NCBI GenBank assembly: GCA_015680685.1
Contig: MNCI01013900.1
Coordinates: forward strand, 22,645 to 86,644
DNA length: 64,000 nucleotides
Direction of reading: 5' to 3'
Source: Gnetum montanum
Taxonomy: Eukaryota; Streptophyta; Gnetopsida; Gnetales; Gnetaceae
The notes beneath the pieces were generated by a model. That model made no database searches. It was not told the DNA's origin and saw only the letters and a program-made list of their open reading frames with translations. The translations under genes and the position numbers were made by a program. The stretch's first letter is position 1, and each line of letters begins with the position of its first letter. Below, one piece after another: positions 1 through 11,074 of the stretch.

Positions 1-617
1 AAGCCTTCTGTGAAAACCTTGGCATCAAACACTCTTTCTAGTCCCCATACTACTCGCAAGCAAACGATCAACTAGAGGCTACAAACAAGGTTGTTGTCAA
101 TCTCCTAAAGAGAATTCTTAACAATAGCAAGTGATGATGGCATGAACAATTAGTTTACATACTATGGGCCTACCACACAACATGTAGAACCATGATAGGT
201 AAAATGCCATATAGTCTTGTGTATAGATCTGAAGTAGTATTGCCTCTTGAATTTCAGGTCCCATCATTCCATATGATCCTCTCAAGCTTCATTGATGAAG
301 TTTAGAACAACGAGTTGAGAACCATCAACCTTGACTCTATAGAGGAGGAGTGCATCCAAACACTTGATTGCATCGAGTGGTACCAAGAGAGGTAATGGCA
401 AAAGCACCATCACAATAAGAATCAACTCCCAATCAAGAAAGGGTACCTAGTCCTCAAGGTCATCCACAAGCCCATGAATAAATTCTCAACCAACTGGGAA
501 GGGCCTTTCTTGGTCACTAAGGTGTACGACAATAGAACATTTAAGCTTGCTAATCTAGATGGCAATGAGTTTTCCAATCCTATTAACCACTCGTACCTGA
601 AGCCACATTACACCTGA
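1..617 (+). pseudogene. Tat-like Ty3/gypsy integrase C-terminus, decayed
   Basis: This is the C-terminal part of a retrotransposon integrase, the enzyme that inserts element cDNA into chromosomes. The first third reads as SPYYSQAN, then EATNK and ILWAYHTT, then the block MPYSLVYRSEVVLPLEF. That order is typical of the integrase core end and linker of plant Tat-lineage gypsy elements. A later basic segment and the phrase NWEGPFLVTKV fit the integrase C-terminal domain, and the frame closes at a TGA at 615-617. Several in-frame stops (for example two adjacent TGA codons near 133) show that it is dead. The upstream pol lies outside the window. The tandem array just downstream fits the 3' non-coding region of the same element. 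Tat assignment is by remembered motif style, not alignment. Confidence 0.85.
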
Positions 618-639
618 CATGTAGTACCACATTGATGAC

Positions 640-1130
640 ACAAGGTAAGTAAACATCCGTTATGATGTTAAACTGGCACAACAATCTGCTATGACATTAA
701 ACTGGCACAAAACATCCTTAGGCTATGACATTAAACTGGCACCCACAACATGGTCCGATATGATCTTAAACTGGCCATCTACCATCTACTATGATGTTAA
801 AATGGCATAGAACATCCTTGGGCTATGACGTTAAACGAGCACACACAGTATGGTCCATTATGATCTTAAAATGGTCATTCGCTGTCTGCTATGACATTAA
901 AGTATCACAGAACGTCCTTGGGCTATGATGTTAAACTGGCACCCACAACATGATCTACTATGACCTTAAATTGGACATCCACTATCTGCTACAACGTTAA
1001 ACTAGCATAGTGGTTTGCTAGGATCTTAAACTAGCATATCATGATCTACCCAGACCTTAAACTAGAAATGTGGTTTGCTGGGACCTTAAACTAGCACAAC
1101 AGGCAATCTACCAAGACTTAAAATTAGGTT
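640..1130 (+). repeat. ~34-bp tandem repeat with ~100-bp higher-order period, 3' of integrase
   Basis: The core CTATGACATTAAACTGGCAC recurs with variations about every 30-38 bp from about 656 to 1120. Between about 723 and 990 the spacers cycle in sets of three (ACATGGTCC, then CATCTACCATCTG, then AGAACATCCTTGGG), so a higher-order unit of about 100 bp is repeated at about 723, 825 and 924. The copies become more diverged toward 1120. Tandem repeats between the end of pol and the 3' LTR are known for Tat-lineage elements, which matches the integrase remnant directly upstream. Confidence 0.8.
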
Positions 1131-2689
1131 TGCAGTTTAGCACCTATAGTTCAACATACATAGTTCTGTGGACAAGCAAGCGAGAATACTTCTAATCTTC
1201 CGTTGCCTACCCACATCTCTCGATAGGATAGGGTGGGACATTGTAGTTTCAGAATGAAGTTCAGATCGTCAAGGAAAAATCCTCCAGGACATTTGCAATG
1301 TCACCATCCTTGGCATCTTACTAATCTTCTAGAGATGTTGTTTGACATCTTGCTAACCTTTCGAAGCTACCATCACCACCGCCAATTATTTTTGTGTAGC
1401 TCTCACCATCAGCAGCACTCGCTAAAGTCCCAATAGTACTATGGCCTAGCCACAACATTGCCATCCTTTGGCCCTCACCATCACCTAAGCTTGGAAGAAT
1501 ATCCAATAGCATAATTCTCTACCCTACGGCTGGGTTTCCTAGCTCTTGCCTTTAGTGAGAACTCCTAAGCACCTACATCACCATTGCCTCTAGCCACTGA
1601 AGTGCTCACTTCTGGTGTGCCTATTGGAGCTTTCCAGCCTACCACCATTGATACCTACATTAGCCTTTCTTCTTTAGACATTGCATGCAACTGATGTAGC
1701 ATTCACAACCCTCGCAATGCCTAGGTAGGTAGGACTTTGCCCTCATCTCACATGGTGGTAGTTTTTCCTTGTTTTTTCTGTGTTGTGTTTGCAGGATGAA
1801 GCCTAGATGGCATCATTCAAAGGTGCATTTCATCACGACGGCAAGGCACTACATTTTTATGATGTGTCCACTTTGGCTTACCTAGCTACTTAAGAGTGCA
1901 CATCCCTACTATCCCCTCAACCAAACTAACCTCTACCTCTTGATCTTACAATATCTCAAATCACTTACAAGCTTCCCCAATGCACATAAAACCCTTTCTT
2001 GTAGTTAGTTGCTGAATCAATGAAAGACATAACACAACTCATCCCATGAGGAGCCTTTGTGGGCTGGTCAAAGCCCCAAATGGATGTAACAAAACTCATC
2101 CTAGGGAGGAAACACCTATCCTATAGATGTATTGTGGTTACCTCTAAGCAAATGTTGGCATACAATTCACCCAACAACGCAAAAGTAAGTAAAAAAATGA
2201 AATAAAAAAAATAAGGAAAATATATATATATATATAAGATAAAGAAAAAAATGAAGAGAAAGGGGAAAGAAAATGGGACAAGCTAAGTGACCAAGTCAAA
2301 TGGCACATTTGCTATTTCATAACCAATCCAGCCTTGGATCGACTATCTCACAAGCACTTCGATGAGAGGTCAAAATCCAAAGGATAGGCCACCTCCACAT
2401 GCTAACTCCCTCATAAGCACTCTGACAAGGAATCATGCTTTGGCAACAAGCCATCATGGCTTTGCATCCCACAACTATCCTCTCCATCTATTGTCCCTTA
2501 ATCCATCTCCCTAAAATATTCCCTATCACACGTCATTGCCTTGTCACTCTAAAGTATAGTGAAGCATTGTCCAAGTAGACATTGATGAATGGTGTTGGTG
2601 CCATGTTCATCATGGTGTTTCATATTCTTTGTCGATGTCTCTTGGACTAGTTCTCCAGATGTCCACAAAGAGGGGCCAATGAAACACCA
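1131..2689. other. non-coding element DNA, probably 3' untranslated region and U3 of a Tat-like LTR
   Basis: No convincing coding frame is present; the short ORFs here have no recognisable motif. A purine-rich stretch at about 1205-1220 (GGATAGGGTGGGA) could be a polypurine tract, but no clear LTR start could be fixed. The segment lies between an integrase remnant and an LTR promoter, so it is most likely the rest of the element's 3' region. Confidence 0.45.
2221..2236. repeat. (TA)n microsatellite
   Basis: Eight uninterrupted TA units follow an A-rich tract. Confidence 0.9.
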
Positions 2690-3470
2690 CCAACTTTAGG
2701 CTCCTGTAGTTCAATGGCAGATTTGTCTAACTATTACAACTTGGGCAAAATTTTTCTAAGTTTGGTATCTATGTTGTGCAGTGTAGATAGTGTAGCACAT
2801 TGGGAGTCCTATTTTTTGCAAAATTTTTCTAAGTCTACTTGCTACATTCCATAGCACAGCCAGTGTAGCACACACTTCCATGACCAATCTACATAAATGT
2901 TAAGCCATAAGTGGTCAATGTCTGCTAGGGATGGACCTAACAATTTGGCAAATTTCCTATCTTTTGGATTGTCAAGCTCGCTACGCTCTACATCTTGCCT
3001 AGGTTGACACATGTCTTGATCACCAGTTCACCCAAGTACCAGGCTAGAGGTTGTCAAAGGTGATTAGCATGGAAAAAATAGTTTGGAAAATTTTCTATCT
3101 TTTGGGCCTGTTACGCTCTACTACATTGCATAGTGTAGCCAGCATGACACAGGTTTTAGGGCCAAATTTTTCTAAGTGTTGAACAAGAAATCTATCAAGC
3201 TATCTAGACATGGAAGATGCATTTGGCAATTTTATAACTTCCATGGTTGCCTATCCTACTACACCCCAGAGTGTAGTTAGTGTGCCATGAAGAAAAATTG
3301 CAAATTTTGGCAAAATTCATCAAAGTACTTATGCTACACTCTACTACACTACACATCGTAGACAACGTGACAAGTCAAAATTTGCAAAAAGTTTCTAAGT
3401 ATTCATGCTATGCTCCATCATGTTGTGCAGCATAGATAGTGTAACACTTGGGAGATGCCTCCAAAAGCTC
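2690..3470. repeat. degenerate internal repeats in a probable LTR U3
   Basis: Two motifs alternate seven or eight times. One resembles GCAAAATTTTTCTAAG. The other resembles TGCTACACTCTACTACA followed by GTGTAGCCAGTGTAGCACA. Spacing is irregular, roughly 70-150 bp, and copies are strongly diverged. The block lies about 450 bp upstream of a TATA box in the same orientation, which would place it in U3. Confidence 0.65.
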
Positions 3471-3893
3471 CTAGGATCTCCTAGAACTTGGCATTGATCT
3501 TCATTTTAGCTTCAATGTCCTTTTGACAAGATCAACAATTTGCTTTACTTTTGCACCCCCCATTGAAGCCCAAAATTGTCCCTATGCTTGACCCTACTCA
3601 GAAGAAGGGGAAGGCATAGTCCTGGAGCATAGGCTCCAAGTTGCATTTGTTTTGGCATTGTTTGTAGGTACATGGTGGTCCTTTAGACTCCAGCACATGT
3701 AGTCTATGTGATATTGTTATAGTTTAATAGTTTCTAAGTCCCCATTCCTATCTTGTAGAGCATTACACTTTGAGCTTAACACTTAGAGCTTGACATTTTC
3801 AGCATAACATGTTAGTGTGATTTGTTCATGCCCATGCTACATGGGACCTAGGCCACATGGCATCTAATCTGCATCTCATGTCAACCCTAGCCC

Positions 3894-3901
3894 TATAAAT
3901 A
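3894..3901 (+). promoter_or_regulatory. TATA box of a Tat-like LTR
   Basis: TATAAATA lies in the context CCCTATAAATACCC, preceded by repeat-rich DNA and followed by a CT-rich leader, as in an LTR U3-R junction. Confidence 0.55.
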
Positions 3902-4575
3902 CCCTAATAATCAACATTTTAAGGGTTTTTCAACAAATCGTTTTAAGCATCAAGCATTAGAGCACTCTTAGCATCTTCCTCACTGCCGCACTCAACCACC
4001 TGATCTTGACACCTAGCTAACTACTATGACACAGTCTTCCTCATACCTATATAGCATGATGACTACAAACCTAGTAGGTTCATCCTCCTTTGCAACTGCT
4101 AGCACCACATCCACGATGTCCTAGAGACTGTGACCGCACTGCTATGCTACCCCTATGCCTGTCTAATGCTATGTACTAGCTTCAAACATTATTCAATTAA
4201 AAGTTGCATGCTCTGATCTTCGGGCGGTGCATTTCTCCACCTTTGAACTCTAGTTCTATATTTTCAACATTTGTTTCAAATTTCTCAGCATTTACTTTTT
4301 TGTGCTTTCTTGTACTATCAATACGTATTCACATATTCATGTTATGTTACGTTCTATTCTTGCTCTTTGTCCTAGCTCCTGCATGAGGCTCACTAAAAAC
4401 TCTATTTACAAATGGTTATTGTTACACCATGTAAGTCCCTATTTGATTGACTAGACCATTAAGGGCACCTCATTTCCATTTCTCCCAACATGGCCCTTGC
4501 ATAGATTCGAGGTTAGGCTGTACGTCCGCAGACCTATTGGTGTTCCAACCATTGACATTTTCGAATGTCACAATC
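3902..4575 (+). repeat. R-U5 part of a Tat-like 3' LTR (approximate end)
   Basis: The end of this segment (about 4480-4575) resembles the end of the LTR at 11.7-12.58 kb. Both have CCCT with GATTCG, then a GGTGTTCCAACC or GTTCCAACA stretch, then TTTTCG and TCACAA. The match supports one LTR family in plus orientation, here as the 3' LTR of the element whose integrase starts the window. The right boundary is placed near TCACAA and is approximate. Confidence 0.5.
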
Positions 4576-4829
4576 TCAATCTTCCATATACAACTAAATC
4601 AATATATGTTTGGTAATATTTCCTAGATGTGTGGATAGAAACAAGATCAATACCATATGAAATATTACATTATTTGTCTTGCCTTAGTAACGGTTGACTA
4701 GATATCCCACCTTACATGGGATCAAGAAGTAGAAGCTACTACTACTATTGTTACTAGGAAGCTTGGTTAGTAGGATTACTAGGAATAAGCAATTACTATT
4801 GAGATATCATCATTGAAGTTTAATATGTA

Positions 4830-6630
4830 CCTACCATTGCATCATAGAAATAAAGATTAGGTGGAGGAACCATTTGTTGTTGCATTGGAGTAGGAAGATT
4901 CCATGGAGCAGCATCCCAAGGATTTAAAGTTTGTCACTATTGGTACTACTACGTGGGCTTTAGATAAGCACCACTTGGATAGTCTGCAAATCCAGGATAT
5001 GAGGTCCTCCTTGTTTGCTTCTTGAAAAATCTAGGATTCAAATGTATCCTAGATCATCCCAACTTACCAATCATGTAAGCCATGGTAGGGCAGCACTAAG
5101 AATCATGAGAGTCTATGAAATATTTATAGCGCCCTCATCATTTGAGAAGGATGTGAAAGTCTCATTTGAGTCTTCTTGAATGCTATTGGAGTTAGAGAGC
5201 TTTCTCTTACCCTTACCATCATACCTTTCTTTTGTTCATTTGGTACAATTGGATTGGTTACAACTTCAACCATCTTACCCTCAATGTCCTTGAGACTTGT
5301 GATCATCTTCTTGTCCATTACATCCTAGACTCAATCCACACAGTGGGCCAAGTTTGTCAAGGCTTTGTATATTCTAACATGATCCTATGTGAGAACCTTA
5401 ACTATAGTAGGAGGTTCAACCGTACCTTCAATATTTTTAACCTCCTACTAGCATGATGGATTGTGATTATGCTCCTCAATTAATTGTTGTTTCTGTCATT
5501 CTCCTTTCATACTAATAATTTTTTTAAGAAAACTTTGATTTGGACCACAAACTTTTTTTGCACTTCGCCCATTGCATACATGTCCATGTGCTCTCTCATC
5601 TCCTACCTTAGCCCTTCAATGATATTCATTAACTTCTCTCATTGACTAAAGCCATGATTCGGGTAGTGGTGCATAGTTTTCAAATACCTCTCCATGGTAA
5701 TGTTAAGAGACTTGCAGGCTCCTTCCCTCCATCTAGTCATCTCCTTTTAAATGTTTGAAAATTGGGTATACGTCTAGAATTTTGTATAGAATATTTTGAC
5801 CATATTTGCCCATCTTTTAATTGATCGAGAAGGTAAAGACTTATACCAAGTTTTTGCATGTTTAGTAATGGTATGGAGAAATAACTACAACTTCTATCAA
5901 TTACTTACAATCCCTTGGAGAGAGTAAGCATTATCAAAGGATTGCACATGAAGTTGGGGATCATCATTGGTATACCCTCTATATGTTGATAGATCAATCA
6001 TGTTAACTCATTTGATCTTGTTGTTCCAAATGTGCTTCGTTGAACTATATATAACTTTTGTCAACTCATGATAATCACCTCAATCAAACAAGGGGGAATC
6101 ATCATTGCCACCAGCAAGTCCAACCAAATGCAAATGCTATAACCTAGAAAGGAGATCATCATGTTGGACTACACTTGGTGTGAATTTACCAAACTAAGGG
6201 CCTTGATGGTGGGTTGATCCTTTGTCTTTCTAATCTACTTTAGGCTCCTACTCTCCATTTGAATGATTAGATGAAAAGTTATGGCCAAACTCTTTCTCTA
6301 CCACTTGATCTTGAAGATATTGCAAGTACAAAGGCTCATAATCATTGAACATGGGTTCATGAGCTTAGTACATTACGCATTCATTCTATAATCCTATATT
6401 AATCAAGGCATCAATAAGACCATTTGGTGTAGCCACAACCAAGTCCCTAGAGAACCAACTATGAGCATCTCTCCACCTTTCTTGCTTATCTTGATGATAA
6501 CACAACATAATTGGTGGAAGGGTTTTATCCTTAGTGTTCAAAAGTAATGAAATCTCTTCTTCTTCTTCTTTTTTGGTGCATCACCAGAGGTCTTAGGTGG
6601 ACCTTTAGCACTATCTACCATTTTGTTCAT
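4830..6630 (-). pseudogene. Ty3/gypsy gag, decayed (minus strand)
   Basis: This is a capsid-type gag of an LTR retrotransposon; gag proteins assemble the cytoplasmic particle that packages element RNA. Read on the minus strand from an ATG at 6630, it starts with a lysine-rich leader. At about 5960-5790 it gives LQGIV, TITKHAKTWYKSLPSRSI and KRWANM, the hallmark of the retrotransposon gag domain (a W-Y/F-x-x-L-P-x-x-S-I block). Near 4930-4850 it becomes proline and glutamine rich, with TPMQQQMVPPPN. Many stops and frameshifts interrupt it. A tRNA-Asp-type primer site lies upstream at 6733-6750, so the order LTR, primer site, gag runs right to left. No pol follows, so the element is truncated or interrupted at about 4.8 kb. 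Confidence 0.75.
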
Positions 6631-6732
6631 GTTCACAACAACCTACACACAAAAAACTAAAACACACACTAGATTTAAATAAAAGTTAAAATCAAGAATG
6701 TACAAGTATTGTTGAAAAATTCACCAACATCC

Positions 6733-6750
6733 TCCCTGGCAATGATGCCA
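6733..6750 (-). other. primer-binding site, tRNA-Asp type
   Basis: On the plus strand TCCCTGGCAATGATGCCA resembles the 3' end of plant tRNA-Asp (TCCCCGGCAACGGCGCCA) at 14 of 18 positions. Read on the minus strand it would be the primer site just downstream of a 5' LTR. It lies about 100 bp before the minus-strand gag ATG. Confidence 0.65.
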
Positions 6751-6751
6751 A

Positions 6752-7470
6752 TGATAGGGGTCCCACCAGTTTTGGACCAAAGGGATATATCATACAAATC
6801 ACAATGTGATCTAATCATAAGCTTCAAGGATGATGTCGAGTGGATTGCATTCAATGAATATAAAAGATATTATAATGCATATGGCATAGATGGAAACTAG
6901 TGTTATCACAATGTGAGGTTGAAAAAATATTTATGATTTTATGTTTTACAATTTGTATAGATTTTATATTTATAAAAACAAAATAAAACAAACACCACAC
7001 ATGTCCCAATCCCTCAAAGGAACAAGTGCAACAACATATACAAACATACAAATGCAAATAAAGATGACTCTTAATAACAACCTCAATGGCCCAACACCAT
7101 ACCATACAGTTGTAACCTCTTTGGGTAGCATTATTGTTACACCTTATGGAAATAAGAGAATAAACTTTTTTATAGTTTTAATGTTTTATACCATTTTTGG
7201 TATTTTAATGTTTAAGGCATCAACAGTGCAAAACTAGGAAAGAACCATAAGCTTTATTTACTATACAAACATTGGACTTTGCATTGATCAAATAATTTCG
7301 GGCCATGTAAGCATGATAGCACTCTAGCAGAGTTTAGCCACACTTGTCAAAGTGATGACTTAGAACATATACAAAATAGGGAAGGAAACACTTACCTAAT
7401 GGAGGAAGAGCTTTTCCCATAAAATTGAACACCAAAATTCCAAATGAAATGCTTGGAACTTTGTTCATTT
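6752..7470 (-). other. probable 5' LTR DNA of the minus-strand gypsy element
   Basis: The primer site at 6733-6750 predicts a 5' LTR starting right after it, and TGATAGGGG at 6751 could be its terminus. No second copy is seen in the window, and the far end cannot be fixed. The segment is AT-rich with no supported gene. Confidence 0.35.
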
Positions 7471-7476
7471 CATATG

Positions 7477-8042
7477 TGTGAGATCTTGTCCTTGGATGTC
7501 ATGATAAATGTCAAATATACATTATATTAGACATTATGTGGAAGAAGACAATATACCAAATGTTAAATATATGTAACATTTGACATTATGAGTAAAGAAA
7601 ATAATAGAGATAGTGTAGAAAGAGAAAGAAAAGAATGCTTTATTGATACATAATAGAGTGTCTAGATCATACTTTGAAAATGTTCCTTGGGGTTTTCTTT
7701 CTTCGACATCTATTTTTTAAAGGCAATCCAACATTGCCACCACGGTTAGGCTTATGGCTAGAAGAAATGGCCAGTCCACTTCTTGTCCTACTTCACATGG
7801 CTCCCATGACTTGCCTTTATCAGCTCCACCACTATTTGCCTGGCATGACCTCTAAGCCTAGGTATAAATGCCTTAAGTCAAGTCTGGAAATGTTATCTCA
7901 AAAGACATCCATTATTAAAATACACCCTTTCGGGTCTCAATTACAACATGCCCTTTTGGATTTTGTTATGATAGCGATAACACTTGTTATGAAAAGACAT
8001 CTTCATTATGCAACAACGTCATTTGAGAATAGGGACATGACA
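7477..8042 (-). mobile_element. solo LTR, TSD ATATG
   Basis: This 566-bp unit begins TGTGAGATCTTGTCC, ends GGGACATGACA, and is flanked by the direct repeat ATATG at 7472-7476 and 8043-8047. It aligns along its whole length with the unit at 53863-54436: shared blocks include AATGTCAAATATACATTATA, GTTCCTTGGGGTTTTCTTTC and TTACAACATGCCCTTT. No internal region is attached, so it is a solo LTR left by LTR-LTR recombination. Its minus orientation is inferred because its reverse complement shares a GGTGGCA-type block and the TGTAATGTCC terminus with the chromovirus LTR at 22.6 kb. Confidence 0.9.
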
Positions 8043-8047
8043 ATATG

Positions 8048-9300
8048 GAGGTCATCCTAGGTATTTATAATTTTCATAGCACCACGACAAGGGTTTGCCA
8101 ACGCCCAAGCATCAACAATGCCCAATCAACTAGCCTAGACAACCTAGAATACAATCGAGGCAACAAGAGAGGCAAAGTGCCTGAACTAGGGCACCAAGGG
8201 GACTATGTTAGCATCCCAAAGTTAATCCAATGGATGCATTAGTGCAGGAAAGCCAACACACCCCTTCCACTATACTTTGCATTTGATGAAAGTTGGAAGG
8301 CCTAGGAATAAGTCAAAACCTTGCTAGAAACTTCCTAAAAAGCCCGAAACATGCTCCAAACCTATAAGTGGAAATTAGAAAGCAATGATGCATACCTAAG
8401 AGATAGAAACCTCAACCATGCACATGAAAACCATAAATAGTGAACAAAATGCCATTGGATAATTGGCCAATGACAAATACCAAATTCTCAAAGATGCCAT
8501 TTTTGAGCTTTTGTTGCTATTTGTTATTTATCTCTAATTGATGTATTCCTTTTTTTTCCCTAAGAAAGGTCTTTCCTTTAAGAAGTCAAAACCTATTATT
8601 GAGCTTTTGTTGGTATTTGTTATTTATCTCTAATTGATGTATTCCTTTTTTTTTCTTGAGAAAGTTCTTTCCTTTAAGAAGTCAAAACCTTTCCTTTAAG
8701 AAGTCAAAACCTATTAAAAAGAAGAGAGGTTTTTACAAGATTGTTTGTAAAAATTAAAACCTGAAAAAGACATCCCAAAACTATTAAATTTTTTATTTAG
8801 ACTCTTTCTTCACTAATCTAATGTACCACAATTTTTTATTATTATTAATCCATCTTATTAATAAGATAGCCTATAAAATGTTGTGTAGAATATCATGTCC
8901 CACTATGATCCCTAAAAATGTCTATAAACTATCAACATTATGTTGCCATTGAATAACTTTTATTTGTTGTAAACCTATCTTAGAATTAAAGTCTTCACAA
9001 ATAAACACCAAACCTTTTGATGAAATTTCTACAATATCTCTACCTATGAACTAAGAACTAAGAAGAATGCTCACACGACAACCTTATTAAAATTAGGTAG
9101 CATCTTTAGGGGCAAAATAACATATAGCAAGCAAAACACAACCATGATAACATAAGATTTTAAGCCAACCATATTATTTATGATCGTCAATTTTTTCTTA
9201 AAAGCACAAAGCACACAATTTTCACACCTCCTGAAATGCCACAAGAAGGTCTGCTCTTGTGTTTTTTTGTAATAAAAAACAAATTTAATCAATCCAAGAA
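8048..9300. other. AT-rich intergenic DNA, no gene recognised
   Basis: There are short ORFs without recognisable motifs. The only structure seen is the tandem duplication at 8505-8712. The rest may be old transposon sequence too diverged to name. Confidence 0.6.
8505..8712. repeat. tandem duplication of ~96 bp plus a 22-bp partial copy
   Basis: A unit starting GAGCTTTTGTTG and ending CTTTAAGAAGTCAAAACC occurs at 8505-8600 and again at about 8601-8690 with only a few differences. Its last 22 bp are then repeated once more. The close identity suggests a recent slippage or unequal-exchange event. Confidence 0.85.
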
Positions 9301-9632
9301 ACATTAAAAGTATCTAAGAAACTAATTCTATTCAAATAAACAACAATTCCACCATCTGTATTTGCAATTTCTGCTAAGGACTACCAAATTCAAACCCTCA
9401 GACTTCCAAATTCCAAAATATAATAAACATAGTAAGGCCTCGTAAACATTCGCAACCACATACAAAGTTTAGACACAACATAAACACCTCTCACTATTTT
9501 TGTAGAGATGATACCCAGACCCAAGTATTTATAAGAGAGATATTAAGATTCTTTTAAGCTGCTATTCAAAAACAGCAATCCACAGATGCAACCCAAACTA
9601 ATATATACATATACAAATTCAGTGTAGTAATT

Positions 9633-9781
9633 TTAATCACTATCAGGGATGTCGAGGTATAAGTCAGCAATGTGAGCAATGCTCTGTTTTTTACGGACCA
9701 AAACCTCATCAGCAGGGGTTTCAAAAAGCCCTCGATCTTGAATGGACGCTCCAATGGCCATATACAGCCCTATAACTTCAC
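9633..9781 (-). CDS. last coding exon, 149 nt
   Basis: With the acceptor AAGTGCAG at 9782-9785, the exon continues the phase-1 end of the 199-nt exon and reads EVIGLYMAIGASIQDRG, LFETPADEVLVRKK and ends LYLDIPDSD with TAA at 9633-9635. The acidic, non-repetitive C-terminus and exact phase agreement support a genuine coding exon rather than a chance ORF. Confidence 0.65.
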
Positions 9782-10061
9782 CTGCACTTGCAACCAGTTT
9801 CCTGGAGTATATACCGCTGCCATTGGATGGCCTTCAACAGAAATTCCACAACCGCAAAAAGCTCCTCTGCAAGCCATCATTAAACAAACACACACCCAAA
9901 AAAATGTTGGAATTCTAGCATATCCACAAATCAGAAGTGCCGGAAATTTTGTCTGAAACCCATCACAAGCAACAACAAAAGTACAAAAAAATCTCTGGCC
10001 CAAAAGCAAATATTTACGAAAAAATGTCAGAAAATAGGCAGACAATCAGATTTTTTCTAAC

Positions 10062-10260
10062 CAATGAGAGACTGCCGAGATTCCAGTAGCTCCACTAGCC
10101 TCTGTAAAAAAGGTTCATGACCGGCGCTGTCCCCGTAGCAGAAGCACTCTTTGCGGCAAACGTTCCAGCCCTCCACCGACGGTTCGGTCTGCAATTTTTT
10201 TCTAATAACAGTGTCCAGAAATGATTTTTTGGTTATCTTCTCCATTACTAGCTCAGCCGT
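10062..10260 (-). CDS. internal exon, 199 nt
   Basis: The acceptor is GGTTACAG just before 10260, the donor GTTAGA just after 10062. It encodes TAELVMEKITKKSFLD, then a cysteine pair block (NVCRKECFCYGDS) and FLQRLVELLESRQSLI. The exon starts in phase 0 and ends in phase 1, consistent with both neighbours. The leucine-rich end looks helical. No family was recognised. Confidence 0.7.
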
Positions 10261-10495
10261 CTGTAACCATAGATAGTTGACAGAATTCAGAAAATAAAAC
10301 AATCAGGTACGAAATTCAAAAACCTAACACCAAATGCAATTACAATCAAGAACAGATTTATATGGAAGTTGGAAGGAAGAAAAAACAAAAGCCATCCCGA
10401 CGACACCACCACCAGATAAATAAACATGTAGTACTTGGAAACGAGGAAAAAACAGACCCGACACTAAATGGGTAATAGCATTAACCTTGCGGATT

Positions 10496-10600
10496 ACAGA
10501 AGAAGAAGAAGAAGGCAAGATTGTTTTCTCTTTCTGAGGAAGCTTCAGCACCAGATTGACATGATCTGCTAAAGCAGCTGCTGCAGATCGATGGTGATGG
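10496..10600 (-). CDS. exon upstream of a GT donor (start uncertain)
   Basis: The minus strand reads ALADHVNLVLKLPQKEKTIL, then a serine run, and ends VIRK at position 10496, directly followed by a GTTAATG donor. The exon ends in phase 0, matching the next exon. The 5' border is unknown; the frame is open upstream to a TAA near 10.66 kb. No known domain was recognised. Confidence 0.6.
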
Positions 10601-10970
10601 AAGCGCCCACGCCTAGGGCCGGTTGTGCTGATTGTTCTTGTTGTGTTGCTTGTTCCCGTTTAGTTGGCCGTACCGATTCTGTTGGTTGTTCCTGTTTCAG
10701 TGGCCGGACAATCATGACAGGTCTTTCGAAGCCAGTATCCAGATTTTTGTGCTTCATTGTGGTGAAATTAATGGAGTATCTCACTCCATTTCTTTACTTT
10801 GCAGACCCGATGGAGCCGAGATCCAGCGAAGGGGCTCCGCTTCTATATTCTGCAACGATTTTTGAAGCCAAGTCAGACGAGTAAGGCACCCACCTGTTAT
10901 CATCCCTCCAGTATACTCCGCTCTGTGTGGGTCCGCGATTTTGGCCATCAAGTCTCCGCACATTTTGCTT
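10569..10970 (-). CDS. exon carrying the WWE domain (one in-frame stop)
   Basis: The frame runs from about 10970 to the TAG at 10569-10571 and contains the two halves of a WWE domain on either side of a TAA at 10794-10796. The TAA could come from a CAA glutamine codon by C-to-T change, or be a sequencing error; a splice junction is less likely because both halves are in the same frame with no gap. The upstream border may be an AG acceptor near 10971-10976 in the minus-strand sequence TAGCAGAAG. Annotated as an exon because the domain match is strong. Confidence 0.6.
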
Positions 10971-11074
10971 CTGCTATTTTCTGAGGTATCCTCTTCTGCT
11001 TCTTCGATGCTGCTTATGATTACCAAGATGGAAGTTTGTAGATTTTTGGTAACATGACAGCACCTCCAGAAAAG

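Larger units (their letters stand above)
9633..10975 (-). pseudogene. WWE-domain host gene or gene fragment (minus strand, multi-exon)
   Basis: This is the only convincing host gene. WWE domains bind ADP-ribose polymers and occur in PARP-like proteins and ubiquitin ligases. On the minus strand, 10970-10569 reads in one frame as GVYWRDDNRWVPYSSDLASK, then EYRSGAPSLDLGS, then RYSINFTTMKHKN and TGFERPV. This matches the WWE pattern: W-x-x-D-D-x-x-W-x-P-Y, S-G-x-P-S-x-D-L and a T-G-x-x-R-P-V end. One in-frame TAA (10794-10796) splits the domain. A lysine-glutamine-rich tail follows, ending at a TAG at 10569. Three downstream exons connect with matching phases (separate entries) but are in another frame from the WWE block, so a frameshift or an unseen intron lies near 10.6 kb. 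No in-frame start codon was found. The plant SRO/RCD1 family has WWE followed by a PARP domain, but no PARP motif is visible here. It may be a pseudogene. Confidence 0.7.

Noticed and set aside
7674-8060. 128-codon plus-strand ORF
   Set aside because: It falls inside a solo LTR and has no homologous frame in the sister LTR at 53863.
9770-10045. 91-codon minus-strand ORF over the intron between the last two WWE-gene exons
   Set aside because: It lies mostly in the predicted intron; the alternative frame with matching splice phase gives a more protein-like C-terminus.
10591-10884. 97-codon plus-strand ORF overlapping the WWE gene, with an acceptor-like TTTACTTTGCAG
   Set aside because: The minus strand in the same place encodes a clear WWE domain, and the plus-strand protein has no recognisable motif.
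10781-11026. Minus-strand ORF starting MVIISSIEEAEED
   Set aside because: It is in a different frame from the WWE domain over the same bases; only its first part could belong to a first exon, which cannot be shown.
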